Positions 12,776-23,460 of a stretch of DNA of 64,000 bases are shown piece by piece; within the stretch, counting starts at the first letter, position 1, and each line of letters opens with the position of its first letter. Below the pieces are notes generated by a model. The model was not told the DNA's origin. It saw nothing but the letters and a program-made list of their open reading frames with translations, and searched no databases. The DNA is taken from NCBI GenBank assembly GCA_003996215.1, contig QJPP01005287.1, positions 34,864 through 98,863 of the forward strand, in the 5' to 3' direction. Both the position numbers and the translations under genes were made by a program. Origin of the DNA: Jaltomata sinuosa. Lineage: Eukaryota > Streptophyta > Magnoliopsida > Solanales > Solanaceae.

Positions 12776-14873
12776 TGTAACACCCTAGAAATTCTAAGCC
12801 TAGAACTAGCCCAGAAAACATAAAATTTTAAACTGTCCAAGCTAGATCAGGAACCACGGACCAGTTCTATGGGTCGTGGAACAGTCCACGGACTGTGATT
12901 CCCCTCCGTGGAATTAGTCCTGCAGACCATTCCCTCAGAACCCAAACCATTGACCAAGTCAACGAGCTGTGAACAGGACCATGGGTCATGGAATGGACTC
13001 GTGGATCTCAGTCAGAGGCCAGCAAGTTGGGGTCAGTTTCACGAGTTTGAACCATGGACCGCTGAACATTCCATGAGTTATGGATTCCACCCGTGGAACA
13101 CAAACCTGAGGGTCATCAAATCCCTCAGGAACCACGAGTAGGTTCCACGAGACATGGATGGTTTCACGAGCTATGAACCTGGCTCATGGTTATCAGACCC
13201 ACAGTCATGAATAAAAGCTCAGGAACCACGACAGGGTTCCACAAGTTGTGGAAGCTTCCACAAACCATGGAAACCTGTCTGTGGAACCCAGTCATGAATT
13301 TTCTAGCCGTTCTTAAATTAGTTTCTCAGGATTATTTTAGACCTTTCCTTTCTATTTTAGCTCCGACTATAAATAGTCTTAGGCTTATTTTATTAAGTCT
13401 AATCCTCCAAAACATATCAGTTCTCCTCATTCCTCCTCTCAAGTCAGAAAAGAGCATTCTTCTCCAAAGTTTCAGACCTAGGGCTTTCTCCTCCAAGCTT
13501 CAACGTCAGATTTTCTTGAAGAATATCCTTCTACCAGGTATGTGTGTATTCCGTAAGGGTTTAGTCCACCATTATATCCAAAAACTCTCAGCTTTATTTT
13601 ACAATTTTCCATGAATTTAAGAACTAGGGCTCCTACCCAATTATGCAAATTCTTCTAGGATTTAGTTCTTATGATTATCACATGATTTATATCCTACTTT
13701 ATAGGAATTGCAATATGTTTTAATGATTTGCATGAGTTTCCACCATGACTTGAAAACTCAAAAAAATTAGCCTTAAATTGTAGGATTTTCTAAAGTATTA
13801 GATTTCCTTCAAAATTCAACCTAGATTATCAGTATAAGTTTTAAAAGTAGAATTTAGCCAATTTTTAGTCTACTACAGCATTTCAAAAAAATAGAGATTT
13901 CAGATTAGTCTAGTCCTTACTCAGAAACTTAGGACTCCAATTTTAAAATGAGCTAGTAGTATTCAGTTTGGGAGTAGTGTTTAGCACCGAGTTAGACCAG
14001 CGTTTAGCGTACCCTTAAAGTCCCAGAACTACATTCCACCATAGGTTATTTATCCCTTCAGTTGGGCCTCAGAAATAGTGATCACACCAATCATGCCTTT
14101 ATACCCTGGCAAGGTATATTGGGTCCTCTCTATGGCATATACATTGGACTCTACGTTTAGCCCACGTGGTTTATGTCAGTTAATAGACTCTCCCACAGTG
14201 TTAGTTTCAGTAATATGCATTAGGCCCTCAGTTATATTTACTTTCAGCTTTCAGCATGTTTCCAGATTACTCTTGCATTCCAGCTATTTATGCATGATTA
14301 TATTTTGGGCCTATGTACTACAGTTTAGTTTAGTTTATAGCTTTTCAGTATTTTAGAAGATTTACATTTCATTCAGCCTTGCATACCCCTCATGCTCAGT
14401 TCATTCAAAGTACTGGCGCATACTCTATGTGTTGCATCTTATCATGATATAGGTTCAGGTTCTCAGCTTTAGCCTCGTGATTAGCTCGCCCAGTGACATA
14501 TCCATGACAGTCAATGGTGAGTCTTCATCATACAAGGACATATCTTTTACATGCTTTTTGAGTTAGGCAGCTTGTCCTTATTTTTAGTACTTGGAGTTAG
14601 CTAGGGGCTTGTCCCAGTAGCTCATTAGTATTAGAGGCTTTCAGACATAGATTCAGACTTCAACTTATGTAGTTTAGTTGATTTTCATACAGACTATCAT
14701 TTCAGATATATTTATATTCATTATTCCCTTCAGTTATGATTTATTTAATATACTTCTGCTTGTTTAGAATTATATTTAGTATACTTGTGATATGCCAGTT
14801 TCAGTGTTAGCTTAGGGTCACTTGTGATCCTAGGTCCCATGTTACATCTAGGGGCTAGTCTCGGGGCGTGACA
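12776..14873 (+). repeat. Element 2 3' LTR (2.10 kb)
   Basis: Starts TGTAACACCCTAGAAATT right after a purine-rich tract (CCAAGGGGGACATT, likely the plus-strand primer) and ends GTGACA at 14873. It contains an array of dyad-symmetric CCACGG/CCGTGG-type motifs (about 12842-13290), then a TATA-like TATAAATA at 13368-13375. It supplies the template for recognising the truncated 5' LTR at 7077. Confidence 0.9.
12842..13290 (+). repeat. Dyad-motif array in element 2 U3
   Basis: More than ten degenerate copies of short half-sites such as ACCACGGACC, GGGTCGTGG, CCACGAG and CTCGTGG in both orientations, so neighbouring copies make imperfect palindromes. The array ends about 80 bases before the TATA-like box. 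Element 1 has the same type of array at 6546-7030 in opposite genomic orientation. Confidence 0.75.
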
Positions 14874-15420
14874 GTCACGATCGAGGGGCCAGATATTAGA
14901 GGCCTCAACATCAGGGTATCTACAGTGGTTCTTGTTACAGTGGTAGAGGTTCAATCTAGTAGGGCCGAGATTATCAACCACAATAGCACCAGGGTTAGTC
15001 TAATCGACCAGTTCAGGATTTGCTTTACAGTCTAGTCAATTGGTTTAGGCTTTGCTTTAGGCTTTCAGTAGTTCTCAATTTGAGTAGGGCCAGAGTAGTC
15101 AGCAGGGTTACAATGGTCAGACTCTGAGGGGTTCAGTTTCTAGGGCATCAAGTCATGGTGGCCACACCAGTGTAGCTATTTTATCCAGGCAAGGTAGGCC
15201 GTCAGGACCTTGTTATGAGTGTGGGATCATTGGTCACTTTGCTAGAGATTTCCCCCAATAAGGTATAGTTCAGCCAGCCGCTTAGCTGGCTCAGCCTATC
15301 CATGTAGTTTAGCCACTGGATAGAGGAGGTGGTGGTCAGGCTAGAGGTGGTGCCCAGCATGGCAGGATAGGTGGTAGGGATGGCGGTCAGTCAGGACGAG
15401 GTCATCATCAGTTTTAGGCA
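14874..15420 (+). pseudogene. Element 3 gag C-terminal remnant
   Basis: A Gln/Ser/Gly-rich region typical of the gag tail, then a zinc knuckle at 15211-15252 reading CYECGIIGHFARDF, in which the last cysteine of CCHC is Phe, then a Gly/Arg-rich stretch. Several stops. The N-terminal part is cut off by element 2. Confidence 0.8.
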
Positions 15421-18400
15421 GTGCCTGGGAGACCAGAGGTAGAGGCCTCGGATGCTGTGATCATAGTTATAATTTATCTATATTGTCAGTCAGCTTTGGC
15501 TTTATTTGATCCTGGATATACTTGCTCGTATGCTTTTGCCTACTATTTGCCTTATTTGGGGTTGGCTAGTAAGCCATTATTTGTGCTTATATCTGATTTG
15601 ACCCCGATAGGAGATTCTTTAGTAGTGGATCGGATTGTGAGGTCCCGTATGATTTTTGTTGGTGATTTAGAGACTTGGGGTGATTTTATAATTCTTGATA
15701 TGCTAAACTTTGATGTGACTCTGGGCATGGACTGGTTATCCCCATATCAAGAAATTTTGGATTGTTATGACAATACCATTACCATAGCCATGCCCGGCGT
15801 ATCCCCAATTGTGTGGTAAGGTTCTGTTAGCCACACACCGTCAGGGATCATCTCTTGTCTTTGATCTAGGAAGTTGATTTCTCGTGGTTGTTTGGATTAT
15901 CTAGCATATGTCCAAGATGCAAGTGCTAAACTTTCTTTCCCTGAGTCAATTCCTGTGGTTAGAGATTTCCTAGATGTGTTTCCTACCAACCTGCTAGGCC
16001 TTCCACCTGAGAGAGATATTGATTTTGCTATTTTGTTAGAGTCGGGCACCAGGCCCATTTCTATTTCTCCTTGCCGAATGGCTCTAACTGATTTAAGAGA
16101 GCTTAAGGAGCAGCTCCAGGACTTGTTAGCTAAGGGATTTATTAGGCTGAGTGTATTGCCTTGGGGTGCCCTAGTTCTGTTTTTGAAGAAGAAAGATGAG
16201 TCGATGCAGATGTGTATTAATTATAGGCAATTGAATAAGGTGACTATGAAGAATAGGGATCTGATATCGTGCATAGATAACTTGTTTGATCAGTTTCAAG
16301 GTTTAGTCGTGTTTTCAAAGATAGATTTGAGGTCCGGCTACCACCAGTTGAGGATTAAGGCGGAGGACATCCCTAAGACAGTAATCAGGACACGATATGA
16401 CCACTATAAGTTCCTGGTGATGTCTTTTGGGTTGACTAATGCCCTCGCAGCTTTCATGGACTTGATGCACATGGTGCTTAGCCCGTACTTTGACTCATTT
16501 GTGATAGTTTTCATAGATGACATCCTGATATACTTGCAAAGTAGAGAGGATCATGAGCAGCACTAGAGGATAATACTCCACACTTTGAGAGATCATCGGT
16601 TTTATGCCAAGTTCTCAAAGTGCAATTTGGCTTGATTTAGTTACGTTCCTAAGACACGTGGTGTCTAAGGATGGGATTAGTATGGACCCTGGTAAGATTT
16701 TAGCAGTTCGTGATTGGCCTAGACTTACTACTCCTACCAAGGTTTGCAGCTTTATTGGTTTAGCAGGGTACTACAGATGGTTCGTTGAGGGATTTTCTTC
16801 TATAGCAGCACCTTTGACTAGGCTGACTAGAAAGAATGTCCTATTTTAGTGTTCAAATCAGTGCGAGCATTGCTTTCAGAGGCTTAAGGCCCTGTTGACT
16901 TCAGCTTCAGTGTTGACTTTGCCAGTTGAGGGTCAGAGCTTCTCGGTATATTGTGATGCTTCATGGGTTGGTATTGGCTATGTATTAATGCAGCAGGGTC
17001 GTGTGATGGCATATGCATTGATACAGTTGAAGGTTCACGAGCGTAACTACCTCATTAATGACTTAGAGTTACCGATAGTAGTCTTTGTCCTCAAGATTTG
17101 GAGGCACTACATATATGGGGTTCACTATGAGATCTTTACTGATCACCATAGTCTTTAGTACATCACAAGTCACCGAGAGCTGAACTCGAGGTAGAGGAGA
17201 TAGATTGAATTACTGAAGGACTATGACTTCACTATTCTATATCATCTGGGTAAGGCAAATGTGGTAGAGGATGTCTTGAGTCAGAAGGCAGTGAGTATGG
17301 GTAGCCTAGCTTCACTTTCAGTTTCAAAGCAACCATTGGCCTTGACATCTAGTCCTTGTACAACTGTTTGGTTAGGATTGACTTGTCTAATCCTAGCAGA
17401 GTTCTTTTCAGTATTGAGGTTCATTCTATCTTGGTTGATCAGATTTAGAGCCATCAATTTGAGGATCAGTGGTTGTGTGACCTTTGTGATTAAGTTGTTT
17501 GGGGTAAGGCCAGCCGGACTACTCTAGATTCAAATGGTTTTCTGAGGTTTGATAGTTGTCTTTGTGTTCTTAGAGTTTATGATTTGATTCAGTTGATTCT
17601 TCAGGAGGCACATTATTCTAGATATTCTATCCATCTTGGCGCATCCAAAATGTACAGAGATTTGAGATAGATTTACTAGTGGAGTGGTATGAATCGAACA
17701 TGGAAGAGTTTGTATCTTGGTGCTTATACTATCAGCAGGTCAAGTTTGAGCACATGAGACCTGATGGATTGAGGCAGCGACTACCCATTCCTGAGTGGAA
17801 GTGAGAGGGGATTACTATAGACTTCATAGTTAGGTTGCCCCGTACTTCTCGAGGATTTAACTCCATTTGGGTAATTGTTAATCGTATAACTAAGTCAGTG
17901 CAATTCTTTCCGGTTCAGACTACTTACAATGCAGAAAGGTTAGCTCAGATTTTCCTCTGTGAGATTGTTCAGATGCATGGGGTCCCAGCTTCTATCATTT
18001 CAGACTGCAGCAGTCAGTTAACAAATTAGTTCTAGAGGGATATTCAGCAAGATTTGGGTACAGAGGTTCAGCTTAGTACCGCATTCCACCCTCAGACAGA
18101 TAGCCAGTCCAAGAGGACTATTCAGGTCCTGGAGGACATATTACGGGCATGTGTTCTTGACTTTAGAGGTTCATGGGATCAGTTTATGCCTTTGGCCGAG
18201 TTTTCCTATAATAATATTTTCTATTCGAGCATTGGCATAGCACCTTTTGAGGCATTGTATGGTAGGCATTGCAAATTGCAGTGGGTTAGTTTGATGGTTT
18301 GGAGTCTAGGCCACAGAGTACAGACTTGCTTTGTGATTCCATAGACAGAGTCTGAGTGATTCAGGACAGACTTTAGGCAGCCTAGAGTATACAGAAGAGC

Positions 18401-18842
18401 TACGTTGATCAGACTTCATGCCTTAGTGTTCAGTGTTGGTGACTTGGTGTTCCTCCATGTATCGCCCATAAAGGGAGTGATGAGATTTGAAAGGCGGGGC
18501 AAGCTTAGCCCCAGATACATTAGGCCGTTTGAGATTCTTCAGAGGGTTGGTAGTGTTGCTTACATGTTAGCTTTGCCTCCGATATTTTCAGATATACACC
18601 CAATCTTTCATGTATCAATGTTTTGGTGGTACGTTTCAGACGAGTCTCATGTGTTGCAGTGGGATTCAGTTAAGTTAGATGAGAGTTTAGCCTTTGTTGA
18701 GGAGACGGTTGCCATTCTGGCCAGAGATGTCAGGAGATTGAGGTCTAGGGAGATTCTGTTTGTTAAGGTTCAATTAAGGCACCATCCAATTAATAAGGCT
18801 ACCAGGGAGACCAGGAGAGAGATGCGGGCTCAGTATTCATAG
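15421..18842 (+). pseudogene. Element 3 pol remnant (PR-RT-RNase H-integrase-chromodomain)
   Basis: Protease at 15421-15819 (LFDPGYTCSYAF active site, LGMDWLSPY near its end). RT at 15874-16566 is one uninterrupted block with VFSKIDLRSGYHQL, MSFGLTNALAAF and FIDDILIY, then a stop and a frameshift. RT tail at 16604-16849, RNase H at 16895-17158 (YCDASWVGIGYVL, TDHHSL). Integrase at about 17590-18344 with a degraded zinc domain and HPQTDSQSKR in the core. The C-terminal region at 18405-18842 has IKGVMRFERRGKLSPR and HPIFHVSM, followed by a chromodomain (ILARDVRRLRSREI). Stops at several places make it non-functional, although RT is the best preserved in the window. Confidence 0.9.
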
Positions 18843-18912
18843 TTGTTTGAGCCTTCAGGTACTCCATTGTTCTTGACTTTCGAGGACGAAAGTCCTTTTT
18901 AGTAGTGAATGA

Positions 18913-19164
18913 TGTAATGACCCATTCGGTCATTCCCGCATTTATGCTTTCTTTGTACTGTTAGAGCTTGCCTGTAGTGACCCCAAGTCATTTATGGCTT
19001 GCAGGGACTGGTGGTTCGGAGCCCTGGCCATTCATTTGGTCTTTATGGTTGTTTCCCTATTTTAGAGCCTTAACTTAGGATTTCATTGACTTTGGTCAAC
19101 ATTCTTGGTAAACGCACTAAGAATCAAATTCCAACAGTTCCATTAACTCTAGAGCGTGGATTTT
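18913..19164 (+). repeat. Element 3 3' LTR, first part
   Basis: Starts TGTAATGACCCATTCGG after a tract with GAGGACGAAAGTCC. Homologous to the first 250 bases of the element 4 LTRs. It stops at the target duplication ATTTT (19160-19164) and resumes at 29618. Confidence 0.88.
19160..19164. repeat. Target-site duplication ATTTT, left copy (element 4)
   Basis: ATTTT directly before TGTAATGACC; an identical ATTTT directly follows the GTGACA end of element 4 at 29618-29622. A 5-bp duplication is the normal footprint of LTR retrotransposon integrase. Confidence 0.93.
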
Positions 19165-19819
19165 TGTAATGACCCTCCCGGTCATTTATGCGTGTTCACC
19201 TTTCTTATACCGTTAGAGCTTGCCTGTAGCGGCCCCAAGTCATTTATGGCTTGCTGGGACCAGTAGTTTGGTGCCTGGGCAGTTGGTTTGGTCTTTTTTG
19301 TAGTTCCCTGTTTTAGAGCTTTAAGCTTTTGAAATCGTTGACTTCAGTCAATATTCTTTGTGAACGCGCTCGGAATCAAATTCTGATAATTCCATTAGCT
19401 CCAGAGCATGAACGCTCGGGATCCGAGAGCTTTTTAGCTTGGAATTCTCTCTCTTTCTTCATTTTCAAGCCAGTTGGGCTTGTTTGGTTGACTTTGGTCA
19501 ACATTTGGAGAAGACGGCTTCGGAAGGAAATTTCGTCAGCGCTGTTAGCTCTGGAATACCGAGTTTGTGTTAGGTAGTTGGTTGGTTTAGGTTATGGGTG
19601 ATCCAAGCTCTTTTTGGATGTTTGGTTGGCGTTAGCTAGTGTTGACATGGGTCTAAATTCTTCTGAAATAACCTCGTATGGAAGTTTCATCGATTTCGTT
19701 GAGTCCGGAATGTCGTTTCCACTCTAATAGCACTATGGGTTTTTGTGTATCGAGTTCTGATTGTGCCAAAAATGCACTGTAGAAGTTTTTAGCACTGCTG
19801 GTTTTCTGTTGATGGTATG

Positions 19820-19930
19820 GCTGAAGTTGTTCATCATGATCTCGAAGAAAAACCCTCGCGATCGTGATGAGTTGGCCAGTTTGTTCATCGAGATCTCGAA
19901 GGTTTTTCTTTGCGATAGTGATGAACAAAT
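19820..19930. repeat. Dyad-motif array before TATA in element 4 5' LTR
   Basis: Repeated ATCTCGAAG and TCGCGATCG/TGCGATAG half-sites in both orientations. The matching 3' LTR stretch is 26900-26992, where more CG dinucleotides survive; the differences are largely C-to-T type, as expected from methylated CpG decay. Confidence 0.7.
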
Positions 19931-19939
19931 CCCTGTATG

Positions 19940-19947
19940 TATATATA
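19940..19947 (+). promoter_or_regulatory. Putative TATA box of element 4 5' LTR
   Basis: TATATATA, conserved at 27007-27014 in the 3' LTR, lying about 10-20 bases after the dyad array. Position within the LTR fits a U3/R promoter; start site not determined. Confidence 0.55.
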
Positions 19948-21099
19948 GCTTCTCCTTCATTTTCTTCACCAAAAATCCTCATTTCTCCATTATTTCTAAG
20001 GCTCCAAGCTCCATTATCACTGTGGAATCATATCTTTGCGTTAGAGTAATTAATTTCTTATCCGTGGTTGATTCCACGTCACAAATTGTAAGTATTCCAT
20101 CCTTTAATCCCGTAATTTCTTCATTTGATTCCCTGTTTGATTTCATAATTGGTGGGCTAATTTGATACCCCAATTGTTGTCTGTTTTCTCTCAAATTTTA
20201 TGCATGGGCTCCCGGGATGGTATGGAATACATGTGTGTTTTTCATTTCCTGTTTCGGGTCATGGGGCCCACGATCCCATTTGTGACCTGAATTTCACCCG
20301 GCTATTATTGTAGCAATATGAGTATCGTTAGTCTTGTTTTGACTTATAGATTATTGTATTGATAGTGGTTTTGTAATTTGGAGCTTCTCATAGAAGTTTG
20401 AGCCTGGATGAAGCCGTCCCCACAGCTATTCATCGGATAACAGGTAGGTTATGGCTTTCTCTACCTAGACTCTGCGTATATGTGCTATAACTGCATTAAT
20501 TAGTATCCTTGGGTGGATTGTTATAGGTTGGTACACCAGACCTTGTCCGCCTTTTCTATCCTTTTATTTTATACATTGATTGTAGTATTCGTATCAGTAT
20601 TGTATATTAGCATTGTGGTCCTGTGTGGCCTTATTTTGACACTGAACATAGATGGTGGGTTATTTTGGAATGTTCGCGAGTCCCGGACATTGAGAAATGA
20701 TTCTAGGTTTGTTATTATCTGTTGTAGAGCTATTAAGCCTGTGCAGAGCCGGTAGCAATTATTTGTGAGCCATTGGGCTAACCTATTATTTGCGAACATA
20801 TCATTGATGCAAGGGTTTTCTATGTGTTTTACTACGGATTTGGTTTTGGGCCTACTATACGTGGTTTTCTAAACTTGCATGGCCCCGAGGGCCCATTTTT
20901 GGTAATATGACTTTGTGAGTATTTTAAAACTGGCTCGGCTGTGCCAGAGTGCTAGACTTGATTTACTACTTTTTAAGACCCGGATACATGTCGGGCACCT
21001 TCTTTAGGGATTTTGACACTTGATTACTGATTTAGACCCAGAAATACTCCAGGCACCTTTTATATCAGGTTTTAACTACTGGTTTTTGGATGGAAAGGA

Positions 21100-21500
21100 A
21101 AAGTACAACTTTTGTGTACTTGTTGATAAGCTTGATGGTCAATTCTGGGTGCCCCGATACATTGTCTCGGGTTTTACCTTTATGCATTTGTTGATGAGCC
21201 AGATGTTAAATTCCTAGTTTCCCAATATATTCATTTCGGGTTTACTTTTATGCACTTGATGGTAAGCTCGATAGTCAATTTTGGGTGCCTCAATGCATTT
21301 TCTTGGGTTTTACCTTTATGCATTTATTGATGAGCCAAATGTTAAATTCTTGGCGCCCCGATACATTTATTTCGGGCTTACTTTTGTGCACTTATTGATA
21401 AGCTCAATGGTCTATTTCGGGTGCCCCGATGCATTTTCTTGGGTTTCACCTTTATGCATTTATTGATGATCCAGATGTTAAATTCCTGGCGCCCTGGTGT
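21100..21500 (+). repeat. Dimeric tandem repeat in element 4 5' LTR
   Basis: Six related monomers of about 68-70 bases, alternating between two variants (one with GATAAGCTCGATGGTCAATT, one with GATGAGCCAGATGTTAAATT), so the array has a dimeric period of about 140 bases, three dimers in all. The same array is at about 28235-28625 in the 3' LTR. Confidence 0.8.
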
Positions 21501-22488
21501 ACCGAACACCGGGTTTTTACTTTTATACATTGTGCATCACATCATCCTTCGTTGCATTTTATTCTGTTGGTGTGTTCTTGGATGGGTTGGTTGTCTAGAT
21601 TGATTGTGTTGTTATCCTAGGGTGGTACTTGTGAGGTGGATTCATGTTTATGCTTACCTTGAAGTTATATTTGTAATGTAAATTTCTTATGTGTGTTGGT
21701 TCCTCTTGAGTATGTTAAACTGCTTTCCTTCTTTTCCTTTTTACTTGAGGTTACCGGTATACCGCCATGTTCTCAACTCTCTCTCTCTTTATTTACATTT
21801 TTGTGCAAGGACTCCAGGTGCATGCTTCTTTCCTCCACCTGTGATTCTGTGATAAATATCTTATGTGCTTGCATTGTATGCTTATAACTCTTGATTGTCT
21901 ATTCTTCATGCTAGTTCCTTGTGCTTCCTCTATTGCTTCGGTGACTACTTTCTTGCTATCTGCTACTTACTATTTTTATATCTTATATACGCTCAGTCGA
22001 TCAATGATGCCTACTGAGTACCCATTGTCTTGGTGCTCATACTACACTTCCACATCTTTCTGGTGCAGATATTAGTTGAGCTTTTGTCGTTGATCGCGTT
22101 GGAGACTCGTGCAGCTTTTGGACATTCGAGACTAGGGTGAGCGTCTGGCAATTGGGCTTGACTATATCTCATCTTTTGTACAGTTACTCCTTGTATATTT
22201 GGAGACAATTGTACTTATCCTTTTGTTACTTCTAGCACTTGTATTCTATTCAAAAGCTTATGTACTGTCGATACCAAGTCTTGGGGTTGGTGTAGTTTCC
22301 TTTTGTATATATATTCGGGTTATTGCTTCTGCTTTGTCTATCTTTATATTCTGCTTCTTTTTATTTCTGTTTATTGTGTGTATCGGTTAGGTAGTAGCCC
22401 ATTACTGATCATTCCAGGCTATGGGAATTGGTGCGCCTACTGGGGGTTATAGGTTCCATCATGACCTAAGAATTGGGTTGTGACAGCT

Positions 22489-22500
22489 TGGTATCAGAGC
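22489..22500 (+). other. Element 4 primer binding site (initiator tRNA-Met)
   Basis: TGGTATCAGAGC, three bases after the LTR end at 22485. Confidence 0.93.
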
Positions 22501-22625
22501 TCTAGGTTCACTGGTGTCATGGTATAGAAGCAAGTATCTAAGTAGAGTCTCGCGGATCGGTACGATGACATCCGTATCCTATTTATGGGAGGCTACAGGG
22601 CATTTTTAGGAAAAGTTCCATCTTC

Positions 22626-23460
22626 TTGGCTTCTTATCGTGCATTCTTGGATCTATGGAATTTAAGCTTCGGTTGTTCCATTCCTTCTCAGCTTCCTAAG
22701 ACGAGTTTGACAGCGGGTGATGTCGAGGTTTCTGTGCCAGTTGCATCAGTGCTTCCATCAGCGCCAGAACTTCAGAGTGAGAGTTTACTGCATCAGATAG
22801 GGGGTATGGGACCAGCCCAACCTCCGATTGGATTCATAGCTACATCAGTTCTTCAGGACACCGTCGCTAGGACTCTGAGTCCTCCGGTGGGTGTATCAGT
22901 ACCTAGTTCTTTGGGCGGTGCCTCAAGCAGGGTTGAGCTTCCAGTTCTCCAGTAGGGTTGTATGTTGGTGTTGGACTATGAGGCGAGATTTCACAAAATT
23001 ATTAGGTGTACCTCTAGGACTGTGCCATCAGAGTTTGATAGGGTTCAGAGCTTTGTTGGAGATTTGATTTCACCGCTTTGTTTGGCGACCAAATATTTGG
23101 TTACAGTTTGGACTACCTTTCTTCAGGTAGTGGATCATGCTTGGGCTATTGAGGGTTTAGGCCATGGTGGCTGGTCAGTTCAGTGCAATCTCCTCGCCCA
23201 TATATACCCAGTGGAATTTACTTTCTGTGCGGTGTGCATGGGTACTTTGCTAGAGATTACCCACGATTGTGTATCCTGGTCAGCCTGGTTGTTATGATTA
23301 TGGAGAGATTGGTCACCTTTATAGAGCTTGTCCCCAGCGAGGGATGATTGGGCCTTCAGCTTTGACTACTTAGTCCAGAGTTAGACCCTGTCAGTCTGAT
23401 GCCCCTCTTGGTGGGCCCGAGGTAGAGGTTCCTGATATCGTTGCTCCAGGTAAAGCTTTT
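22626..23460 (+). pseudogene. Element 4 gag remnant
   Basis: An open stretch at 22626-22955 rich in Pro/Ser/Val, followed by a capsid-like block near 22970-23160 (YEARFHKI, PSEFDRVQSFVGDL) and a degraded zinc knuckle near 23285-23330 (CYDYGEIGHLYRAC, second Cys changed to Tyr). The usual gag start codon was not found. Non-functional. Confidence 0.65.

Larger units (their letters stand above)
7077..14873 (+). mobile_element. Element 2: chromodomain Ty3/gypsy retrotransposon, 5' LTR split by element 1
   Basis: A plus-strand element with a truncated-looking 5' LTR (7077-7730), primer binding site, gag, pol and a complete 3' LTR (12776-14873). The left end is not a deletion: 7077 aligns with about 14219 of the 3' LTR, and element 1 ends exactly there, so the missing first 1.4 kb should lie left of the window beyond element 1. 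To the right, element 2 abuts gag sequence of element 3, into which it inserted. Its proteins resemble those of element 1 closely, so both belong to one broad family. Confidence 0.9.
19165..22485 (+). repeat. Element 4 5' LTR (3.32 kb)
   Basis: TG...CA ended. It contains a CGCGATCGCGA-type dyad array (about 19820-19930), a TATATATA box at 19940-19947 and a tandem dimer repeat at about 21100-21500. Compared with the 3' LTR it has lost a 70-bp stretch (present at about 27996-28065) between two GGCT copies. Confidence 0.92.

Noticed and set aside
19653..20194. Overlapping frames on both strands at 19653-20194 (and 26799-27158 in the other LTR)
   Set aside because: They fall in the U3/R part of the element 4 LTR. 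The dyad array makes both strands look open; no protein family recognised.
21020..22390. Many hydrophobic frames in 21020-22390 and 28244-29629
   Set aside because: They lie inside the LTRs and follow the tandem repeat and T-rich tracts; composition explains the apparent membrane-like proteins.
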